Source: Anaerolineae bacterium
GTDB lineage: Bacteria; Chloroflexota; Anaerolineae; JAADDB01
NCBI GenBank assembly: GCA_015489285.1
Contig: WGAA01000338.1
Coordinates: forward strand, 1-12,639
Direction: 5' to 3'
Length of the DNA: 12,639 nt
Shown one piece after another: positions 1-6,037 of the stretch. A model generated the notes under the pieces. The model was not told the origin of the DNA. It made no database searches and was given only the letters and a program-made list of their open reading frames with translations. Numbering within the stretch: the stretch's first letter is position 1; each line of letters begins with the position of its first letter. A program made the position numbers and the translations under genes.

Positions 1-1091
1 TAGGGGAGGACCTGATATTTTTCGCGTAGAGCCAGATACTGGACGTGCTGGGGGATGCGCAGGCCGAACATGGCGCTGGTGTACGCCAGCCAGGAGCCCC
101 CACCCCAGGTGGGGGATTCGCTCAGGGAGCTGACCATGTGCCATCCCCGGGCTTCTAAGCGGGCTTGGCACGTGTGCATCAAGGAGCGGTAGCGCTCGCG
201 ATAGAAGGGGTCCGAATAGAGGATGCTTCCGTACGATTCCACGAAAATCAGGTAAACGTTGGGATGGCCCTTCAAGGTGTAATGAGTGTAATCGTGGAGG
301 GTGTAGGGATTGAGGCGGGTGAGGTCCTGCACCGCTTCGCGGGACCGCAGGGACGCCTGCACGTTGGCCGCCACGTCCGCGGTGAAACTGTGTACGGCCC
401 ATCGGGGGTCGGCCAGCCAGGAGCGGTACAGGATCCCCTGGCCCAGCACGAGGACACTGAGGGCAACGAGAAGGCCGCGGCTGGTCCGACCGAGGGCGTC
501 AGCCGGGACCGCAACCAGGATGACGTACAGGGCGCCCCCCACGAGGAGGAGAAGGCCAACAAAGGCCCCTCCCAGGAGCACGTAGTAGGAAAGGGGCGGG
601 TGGAAGGCCTCCAGAACGAAGCGCAAGCCCCCGATGATGAAGGGCACGTCATTGTACAGGTTTGGTTGATTGTGGTACAGCTCCCACATGACCGCGGCGT
701 ACCCCTGATACACCAGCATGAGCCCGAAAAGGAGAGGAAGGAGCACGCGGAACACGCGCTTCACACCCGAGCCCCATCGCGGTGACCAGAGGACCCACAC
801 GGTGATGAGGAGCACCCATTCCCCGTACACCCGCAAGAGGTCCATGTGGTCCCGCCACTGGAGGAGGTCCCCCACGCTGCGAATGTCTCGGCCGGGTAGG
901 GGGAGCATCTGGGTCCGTTGTGGGGTCAGAAGGGGATAGGGCAGGAAGAGGAGGCCGTTCCCCACCAGAAACGCGAGCCAAAACCACAGCGCGGGGTGCG
1001 CGGCCGGGCGGACGTGGGCCCGGATCCTCTTCCCCAAGGCCCGAAGGTGTAAGTGCAACGGGATGGGCGAAGTTAGCGATTGCAAGTTCAT
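1..1091 (-). CDS. Membrane-anchored sulfatase/alkaline-phosphatase-fold protein (C-terminus outside window)
   Basis: The frame stays open from the ATG at 1091 to the window edge, giving 363 residues without a stop. About five hydrophobic segments lie at residues 35-55, 90-103, 113-136, 167-195 and 206-222. An extracytoplasmic domain follows, opening with the metal-site strand NVYLIFVESYG (278-288; E285 as candidate metal ligand). SPTWGGGSW (327-334) is where this superfamily carries its Thr/Ser nucleophile, so T328 is the candidate. The plan of several helices followed by a sulfatase fold is that of LtaS, phosphoglycerol and phosphoethanolamine transferases, which act on lipid or glycan substrates outside the membrane. 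The start overlaps the upstream glycosyltransferase stop as ATGA and has a GGAGAAGG-type ribosome site. The substrate cannot be read, and the remaining metal ligands lie outside the window. Confidence 0.82.
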   Translation of the reverse strand, partial: MNLQSLTSPIPLHLHLRALGKRIRAHVRPAAHPALWFWLAFLVGNGLLFLPYPLLTPQRTQMLPLPGRDIRSVGDLLQWRDHMDLLRVYGEWVLLITVWVLWSPRWGSGVKRVFRVLLPLLFGLMLVYQGYAAVMWELYHNQPNLYNDVPFIIGGLRFVLEAFHPPLSYYVLLGGAFVGLLLLVGGALYVILVAVPADALGRTSRGLLVALSVLVLGQGILYRSWLADPRWAVHSFTADVAANVQASLRSREAVQDLTRLNPYTLHDYTHYTLKGHPNVYLIFVESYGSILYSDPFYRERYRSLMHTCQARLEARGWHMVSSLSESPTWGGGSWLAYTSAMFGLRIPQHVQYLALREKYQVLP

Positions 1092-2203
1092 AGCAGTCCT
1101 TCTCCGGTCCGAACAAAGGTTTCTAGCCAGGTCGAGGCCTGAGACATGCTTTCCTCCCACGTAGGATGGCGGCGGTACCGTTCGAGCGCGGCAATTCCCA
1201 TCTCTGCCAGGACGTGCCGCCGGCGATGGAGGTAGTGCAGGTACTCCGCCAAAGGGCAGGGATCGTCCGGCGAGACGAGGAAGCCGTTTTCCCCCGGGGA
1301 GATGATCTCGGCCGCCGCTCCCCTGTGGCCCGCAATAGCAGGAAGGCCGTAGGCCATGCCCTCCAGGTAGGCGATGCCGAACCCCTCGTATTGGGAGGGG
1401 ATGACGAGGACGTGAGAGCGCTCGAGGAGGGACCGTAGGGCGGCCGGCGGCAGGTACCCGTGGAAGTGGACGTCCTCCACCAGGTCGTGGCGGTGCAGGA
1501 GGTGGCGAATGCGTTCCGTGTACCGGGGGTGCACGTCCGTCCGTCCGACGACGTCCACGGTGGCCGTCTTCGCCGGCATGTGACGCAGGGCGAGGATAAG
1601 GGTGTCGAGGCGTTTGCGAGGGATGACGTTGCCGATGAAGAGCACCCGCAAAGGACCGGAAGCGTGGGCACGGGTTCGGATGGCCTCGGGGGAGATGGGT
1701 GGATTCGGTGGGGTGGGCATATCCTCCCAAAGGTGATCGGCCCCGGGGTAGGCCACTTGCCCCGGAGGCGAGTAGCCCAGAACCCGGTGTACACGCTGTC
1801 GCGTGGTCCGGCTGTTGAAGATGAACCCGTGGACGGTGCGCAGGTACGCCCTCTCCACATATCGGTAGAGGAGGCGCAGGCCCCGAGGGGCATCCTCGTC
1901 CAGGCGCAGATGGTGCACGATGGAGGCGACGGGCACACGGCGGCGGAGCGCGCGGTTGACAAGGAAGAGGGAGGGGTGATTGAGTTCGTCCTGGAGCCAA
2001 AGTTGCACCGGGGCTTGCACGAGGGACTTATAGAGGGATGGGGTGATGTTGTGCGTCATGTGCCGGGCATACGATGTCCGGGGAAGCGCGTACACCCGCA
2101 CCTGATGCCCCCGTTCCCGTAAGGCGCGCACCAGGTGGCGGTCATACATGTAACCGCCGGAGACGATGTCCAGGCTCCCGTACACAATCAACCCGATCTC
2201 CAT
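1088..2203 (-). CDS. GT4-family glycosyltransferase (GT-B fold)
   Basis: This 371-residue protein has the usual length and layout of a retaining GT4 enzyme. The N-terminal acceptor domain has a Gly-rich loop (SGGYMYDRHLVRAL, from residue 15). The linker FIFNSRTTRQ (127-136) is typical. The donor domain opens with LRVLFIGNVIPRKRLD (185-200). The nucleotide-sugar site carries an EX7E motif with E273 and E281 (YEGFGIAYLEGMAYGLP). No membrane helix is seen, so it probably works on the cytoplasmic face. It starts 11 nt after the pterin-synthase homolog with no clear ribosome site, so translation may be coupled. It ends in an ATGA overlap with the membrane sulfatase-fold gene. It probably adds a sugar to the product of this operon. 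Donor and acceptor are unknown. Confidence 0.93.
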   Translation of the reverse strand: MEIGLIVYGSLDIVSGGYMYDRHLVRALRERGHQVRVYALPRTSYARHMTHNITPSLYKSLVQAPVQLWLQDELNHPSLFLVNRALRRRVPVASIVHHLRLDEDAPRGLRLLYRYVERAYLRTVHGFIFNSRTTRQRVHRVLGYSPPGQVAYPGADHLWEDMPTPPNPPISPEAIRTRAHASGPLRVLFIGNVIPRKRLDTLILALRHMPAKTATVDVVGRTDVHPRYTERIRHLLHRHDLVEDVHFHGYLPPAALRSLLERSHVLVIPSQYEGFGIAYLEGMAYGLPAIAGHRGAAAEIISPGENGFLVSPDDPCPLAEYLHYLHRRRHVLAEMGIAALERYRRHPTWEESMSQASTWLETFVRTGEGLL

Positions 2204-2214
2204 GTTCTATTCGG

Positions 2215-2601
2215 CTACGCAGATGAGAGATCGTCCGTGTACTCCACCCACGCGATGTCACTCTCCCAGAGGCGCACGGTGATGCTCGTAATGTTCGGGA
2301 TGCGCCCGGGCCGGGTGAACGCCTGCCAGATGATTCGGGCAAAGTGCTCGATGCTGGGGTTGAGGCCGGCGAATTCCGGCAGGTCGTTCAACAGGGCATC
2401 CCGATAACGCTCGATAATGGCTTCCAACCGGTGCTCCACCTCCACGATGTCCACCAGGTACCCGTGCCGGTTCAACGTGGCCCCGGTGAGCCGCACCTCC
2501 ACCCGATACCGGTGGGCGTGTTCTCGATTTTCCTCACCCCAATCCCCTCCGATCAGGTAATGGCGGGCGGTGAATTCCCGTTGTACTCCCAAGGTATACA
2601 T
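2215..2601 (-). CDS. 6-pyruvoyltetrahydropterin synthase / QueD-fold protein with altered active site
   Basis: The 128-residue length fits the PTPS/QueD family. The metal ligands appear kept: H14 in FTARH, and H28 and H30 in EHAH. The pterin-anchoring Glu is likely E113 (RLWESD). Aligned by eye to E. coli QueD, the catalytic Cys27 position (Cys-x3-His) is E24, and the Asp70-His71 pair is R67-D68 (ERYRDALLND against ERLDHHYLND). The protein may therefore bind zinc and a pterin-like ligand but use different chemistry. PTPS-III proteins also use Glu in place of Cys, with different spacing. The start has AAGGAG eight bases upstream. It lies 18 nt after the dehydrogenase and 11 nt before the glycosyltransferase. 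An ordinary role in queuosine or folate synthesis is possible but less likely given these changes. Confidence 0.88.
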   Translation of the reverse strand: MYTLGVQREFTARHYLIGGDWGEENREHAHRYRVEVRLTGATLNRHGYLVDIVEVEHRLEAIIERYRDALLNDLPEFAGLNPSIEHFARIIWQAFTRPGRIPNITSITVRLWESDIAWVEYTDDLSSA

Positions 2602-2619
2602 AGGCGCTGCTCCTTCCGG

Positions 2620-3660
2620 TCAGGTTGTCCACTCCAGGATGACCTGGAGGGCATGTTCCGGGTGTTCGTCGATAAGGCGGTAGGCTTCCTGGGCCTGGTG
2701 GGCCGGGAAGCGGTGGGTGATGAGACGGGACGGGTGCAGTTCGGCAATGCGGTGCCAGGCGACCGCGAGCCTTCGGGGTTTGTCCCAACGGGCCGTGTGT
2801 TCCGCCGCGATGGTACTCACTTGGCTGCTGACAATGTGAATGCGCGAGCGGTGGAAATGCCCGCCCAGATCGATAGCCCCCCGTTTGTTCCCGTACCAGG
2901 AGCCGACAATGATGCGCCCGCCGAAGCCGGTCACCGCGATGGCCGTGTTCAAGGCCTCGGGGGTGCCGCTGAGCTCGTAGACGAGGTCGGCCCCGGCAGG
3001 GCCGGGGTGTTGATTCAACGCCTCCAACACCCGTTGGTCCACCTGGGGCGTGTCTGCCCGAAGGGTGTGATGGGCACCCAGCTCCCGGGCGACCCGGAGC
3101 CGGCTCTCGTATTTGTCCACGGTGACGAGGCGTCCCAGGGGCATGGCACTCAGGAGGGCCGTCGTGAGAAGCCCCACCACACCCTGCCCCAGGACGACGA
3201 CCCGCTCGCCGATCATCGGGCGTCCGTCCATGAGAAAGTTGACGGCCGTCTCCATGTTGGGCAGGAAAAGGGCATCGTCCGGAGGGATGTCCTCCGGTAG
3301 GGGGAACAGCTGGTCGATGGTGGTGACGAAGTGACTTTGGTGGGGTTGAAAGGCGAAGACCCAACGCCCTAACCAGGCCGAACTCACGCCCGGTCCCAGC
3401 GTGTCTACCCATCCCACACAGGCATATCCGTACTTGAGAGGATAAGTGAGTTTCCCCCGGAGCGCAGGGAGGGTCATATCCGTTTCCATTCCCCGGGGCA
3501 TGAGTCCCCGGTAAATGAGCATCTCTGTGCCGGCGCTGATGCCGCTCAGAGCGACGGTGACGCGCACCTCGCCCTCTCCGGGGGACGGGAGGGGGCCTTC
3601 TCGTAATTCCACCCGATACGGCTCGGTGAAGTACAGGGCTCGGTAGGTCATCCCGGCCAT
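2620..3660 (-). CDS. Medium-chain dehydrogenase/reductase, zinc-less, BchC-like
   Basis: About 346 residues with a GroES-like N-terminal domain and a Rossmann domain. The dinucleotide loop is VVVLGQGVVG, with an Asp after strand 2 (VTVDKYESR) that favours NAD(H). It matches the family annotated as zinc-binding alcohol dehydrogenase but lacks the zinc sites. The canonical catalytic Cys region reads LSGISAGTE, the His-Glu pair after it reads YGYACVG, and no four-Cys structural-zinc lobe exists. GISAGTE resembles the bacteriochlorophyllide dehydrogenase BchC. The ATG at 3660 has GGA seven bases upstream. An alternative ATG at 3651 overlaps the reductase stop as ATGA and gives 343 residues. It probably oxidises or reduces a hydroxyl or carbonyl on the heterocyclic or polyol intermediate of this operon. 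Confidence 0.88.
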   Translation of the reverse strand: MAGMTYRALYFTEPYRVELREGPLPSPGEGEVRVTVALSGISAGTEMLIYRGLMPRGMETDMTLPALRGKLTYPLKYGYACVGWVDTLGPGVSSAWLGRWVFAFQPHQSHFVTTIDQLFPLPEDIPPDDALFLPNMETAVNFLMDGRPMIGERVVVLGQGVVGLLTTALLSAMPLGRLVTVDKYESRLRVARELGAHHTLRADTPQVDQRVLEALNQHPGPAGADLVYELSGTPEALNTAIAVTGFGGRIIVGSWYGNKRGAIDLGGHFHRSRIHIVSSQVSTIAAEHTARWDKPRRLAVAWHRIAELHPSRLITHRFPAHQAQEAYRLIDEHPEHALQVILEWTT

Positions 3661-4364
3661 GCCATCTTCCCCCAGATGACGAGATCTCTCCCCACGGGTT
3701 CCCCCTGCCAGTCCTGTACGTAGGGGAAGGCGTCCGCGTGGTGGGGGGGCGTCGTAAAGGAGGTCGTCGGCTCCGAGAGCGCGTGGATGCCGCCGATGAA
3801 GTGAGGGGTCAGGGTGATGGCGGCCCAATCCACGAGACGGGCCCGAAGAAACGCGGTCAGGACGCGCATGCCCCCCTCCACCATGAGGCTGCACAGGTTC
3901 ATGGCGGCCAACGCGTCGAGAAGCGCGTGCAGGTCCACCCGTTCCCCTTTCAGGGGGAGGGGAAGGACGGTGGCTCCCCGTTCCTCCAGAGCACGGACGC
4001 GAGTTTGTGGGGGATGGGGACCCGTTGCGATGATGACGCCCCGGGGATGCTCGAGAAGCCGCGCGCTGTCAGGAAAGCGGAGATGGGTGTCCAGGACGAC
4101 GGGGCGGGGATGAGGCCCACCTACACGCCGCGCGGTGAGTTTGGGGTCATCGGCGAGGACGGTCCCGATGCCCACCAGGATGGCATCGTGCAGGGAGCGC
4201 AAGGCGTGGGTGAAGTACTTGCTCTCGGGACAGCTCAAGGTCAACGGAGCATCGGAGCGGACGGCGATGCTCCCGTCCAGGCTTTGCGCGTAGCTCAAGG
4301 TGACGGTGGGACGGGCGCAGGGAGGTTGGGGACGTTGGGCCTTGAAGAACTCAATAACGTTCAT
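3648..4364 (-). CDS. RibD C-terminal-type reductase (diaminopyrimidine ribosyl-phosphate reductase), no deaminase domain
   Basis: At 238 residues this is a dihydrofolate-reductase-fold RibD_C domain alone. Motifs in order are YAQSLDGSIA (25-34), DAILVGIGTVLADDPKLTAR (60-79), PVVLDTHLRFP (88-98) and the NADPH-binding LMVEGGMRVL (160-169). The cytidine-deaminase-like half of bacterial RibD is absent, with only about 20 residues before the fold. Stand-alone reductases of this type in archaea and fungi (Rib7) reduce the ribose of 2,5-diamino-6-ribosylamino-pyrimidinone 5'-phosphate to ribityl before any deamination. That compound is exactly what the upstream cyclohydrolase gene makes. The start overlaps the cyclohydrolase end by 14 nt, with GGAGG 11 bases upstream. 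Reduction of a related substrate is equally possible. Confidence 0.9.
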   Translation of the reverse strand: MNVIEFFKAQRPQPPCARPTVTLSYAQSLDGSIAVRSDAPLTLSCPESKYFTHALRSLHDAILVGIGTVLADDPKLTARRVGGPHPRPVVLDTHLRFPDSARLLEHPRGVIIATGPHPPQTRVRALEERGATVLPLPLKGERVDLHALLDALAAMNLCSLMVEGGMRVLTAFLRARLVDWAAITLTPHFIGGIHALSEPTTSFTTPPHHADAFPYVQDWQGEPVGRDLVIWGKMAWPG

Positions 4365-4995
4365 ACGGACGTTGTCCTCCGTTCAGGTGGAAAGGCGCCA
4401 GGTTAATCAGGTGGTGCATGCGCCGGACCTTGGTTTCGATGTACCGTTTGTTCTCCGGGTGGATGGGGGCCACCAACGGGATACGCCGAACGACGGGCAT
4501 TCCCGCGGCTTCCAGAGCTTCGATCTTGGCCGGGTTGTTCGTCAACAGGCGCACCGAGCGCACGCCCAAGTCCTTCAAGATGGCGACCCCTATGTCGTAA
4601 TCCCGCTCGTCGGCCTGGTGGCCCAGGGCCAGGTTGGCCTCTACCGTGTCATACCCCTGATCCTGGAGGTTGTAGGCCCGGAGCTTGTCCAGCAGGCCGA
4701 TGCCCCGCCCTTCCTGTCGCAGGTACACAAGGACCCCTTGTCCCTCCTGGGCGATTCGCTCCATAGCCAGGTGGAGCTGCTCACCACAATCGCAGCGTAG
4801 GGAGCCGAGGACGTCGCCGGTAAAACATTCCGAATGGATTCGGACCAGGATGTTTTCACCGGCCACATCTCCCAACACCAGGGCCAGGTGTTCCTTGTCG
4901 TCCCGGTTGTTCCCGTAAAGGCAGAGCTGGAAGGTCCCTTCCCGGGTGGGAATGCGAGCACATACTTCTCGTCTGACGATAAGTTGTTTGTCCAT
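4351..4995 (-). CDS. ribA: GTP cyclohydrolase II
   Basis: At 214 residues this is a complete single-domain GTP cyclohydrolase II without the RibB half often fused to it. Zinc ligands are C57, C68 and C70 (SECFTGDVLGSLRCDCGEQL). The GTP-binding and catalytic segment RQEGRGIGLLDKLRAYNLQ (93-111) is intact, as are Y108, D129 and R131 (HQADERDYD), matching E. coli Y105, D126 and R128. LLTNNPAKI (150-158) is also canonical. It converts GTP to 2,5-diamino-6-ribosylamino-4(3H)-pyrimidinone 5'-phosphate, formate and pyrophosphate. GAGGAG lies seven bases before the ATG. It overlaps the reductase gene that would act next. It could serve riboflavin synthesis, but no lumazine or riboflavin synthase and no deaminase is nearby. 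Confidence 0.97.
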   Translation of the reverse strand: MDKQLIVRREVCARIPTREGTFQLCLYGNNRDDKEHLALVLGDVAGENILVRIHSECFTGDVLGSLRCDCGEQLHLAMERIAQEGQGVLVYLRQEGRGIGLLDKLRAYNLQDQGYDTVEANLALGHQADERDYDIGVAILKDLGVRSVRLLTNNPAKIEALEAAGMPVVRRIPLVAPIHPENKRYIETKVRRMHHLINLAPFHLNGGQRPYERY

Positions 4996-5017
4996 GCGTG
5001 TACTCCTCGACGGTAGT

Positions 5018-6037
5018 TTAGGGAGAAGGCACGGGCCTACGCCGGCTGTTCTTCACAAGGTGACCGGCGATGGCCATACCGATGAGACCAACGAGTATAT
5101 CCCGCGCCCGGATCAGCATACTTACACTCAGTCCCGTTGCGGGATCATACCCAAATGCGCTCAGCATGAACACCTGTCCCGTCTCCAGGGCGCCCAGGCC
5201 TCCGGGGGTGGGAAAGAGGAAAGCAAGGCGCGCCGCCGTCATCACGGCCACCACACGCCATACCGTAAGGTGAACCCCCAGCGCCCGCAGCATAAGGGTG
5301 TACTCCCCGATGAGGAGCGCCCACGTGCCCACCGTTATCCCCAGGGCGACGAGCATAGCCCGGGGGTGTTCGCCCCACAGTCGGACGCCCAGGGTTTCCT
5401 GCCACATCACCTTCTGGGCCAATGCCTGTAGCATGTTCTTGCCGGAGGAACGCCATCTCCCGACGAGGGCACTGAGGGGACGTCGACCCCGGGCCAGGGC
5501 TACGAGATACCCCGGCGGGAGGAGGCTCACCCCTCCGATGCCCAGAAGGAGGGAGGTGGAAGCCGGCGCGGGCAGGAGGTCCAACCCGAGGAGCACGCCT
5601 GTGCCCAGAAGCAGGAATGCCAGGTTGACGACCCATTCCAGGAGCCGGTCCATCAGCACGCTGTTGAGGGCGACCTCCCAGGGAATGGGGTGACGCCGTG
5701 CCAGCAGGTACGTGTGTAAAGGTTCTCCCCCGAATTGCGGGCCGGGTGTGAAGTAGTTCACGCTGAACGCTGCCACCCGATACGCCACTTGATCGCGATA
5801 GGGAATACGGTATCCCAAAGCCCTCAGGATCACCCATCCTCGACCGCCAAAGCACCACAAAATCACCCCGTTGAGGAGGACGAGCAAGGCCAGGGTACCG
5901 ATGTCCATGTGTCGAAAGGCCGTCCACAGGTCCCTTAGAGGGACCCGTCGCAGGATGCCCACCAGGAGGATGGCGGCAAGCGCCCAGCCTAAAATACGGG
6001 TCCACGTGAGTTGGCGTCGCAACGGTATGGCCGTCAT
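5018..6037 (-). CDS. Lysylphosphatidylglycerol-synthase TM-region / flippase-like membrane protein (UPF0104)
   Basis: 339 residues, almost entirely hydrophobic helices (roughly 15-30, 45-62, 85-97, 130-152, 160-181, 226-249, 258-276, 285-297 and 308-326). Family motifs are FTPGPQFGGEPLH (96-108) and FPTPGGLGALETG (275-287). It matches the N-terminal flippase part of MprF and stand-alone relatives such as AglD, but has no aminoacyl-transfer domain. Such proteins are thought to move or help transfer lipid-linked substrates across the membrane. The ATG at 6037 overlaps the phosphatidyltransferase stop as ATGA and is chosen over the in-frame ATG at 6082, which would overlap by 49 nt. It ends 22 nt before the cyclohydrolase gene. 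It is probably the transport step for the lipid product of this operon. Confidence 0.9.
   Translation of the reverse strand: MTAIPLRRQLTWTRILGWALAAILLVGILRRVPLRDLWTAFRHMDIGTLALLVLLNGVILWCFGGRGWVILRALGYRIPYRDQVAYRVAAFSVNYFTPGPQFGGEPLHTYLLARRHPIPWEVALNSVLMDRLLEWVVNLAFLLLGTGVLLGLDLLPAPASTSLLLGIGGVSLLPPGYLVALARGRRPLSALVGRWRSSGKNMLQALAQKVMWQETLGVRLWGEHPRAMLVALGITVGTWALLIGEYTLMLRALGVHLTVWRVVAVMTAARLAFLFPTPGGLGALETGQVFMLSAFGYDPATGLSVSMLIRARDILVGLIGMAIAGHLVKNSRRRPVPSP

Noticed and set aside
649..1116. Open frame of 155 codons on the minus strand at the glycosyltransferase/sulfatase junction
   Set aside because: The other frame from the ATG at 1091 gives membrane helices and a sulfatase-fold start; this one is Pro/Arg-rich nonsense.
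2344..3300. Open frame of 318 codons on the plus strand across the PTPS-like and dehydrogenase genes
   Set aside because: It spans two real minus-strand genes and the gap between them, and its protein is low-complexity with no motif.
3648..4995. A conventional riboflavin operon
   Set aside because: Only cyclohydrolase II and the reductase are present; deaminase, RibB, lumazine synthase and riboflavin synthase are missing, while lipid and sugar genes flank them. It cannot be excluded that they also feed flavin synthesis.
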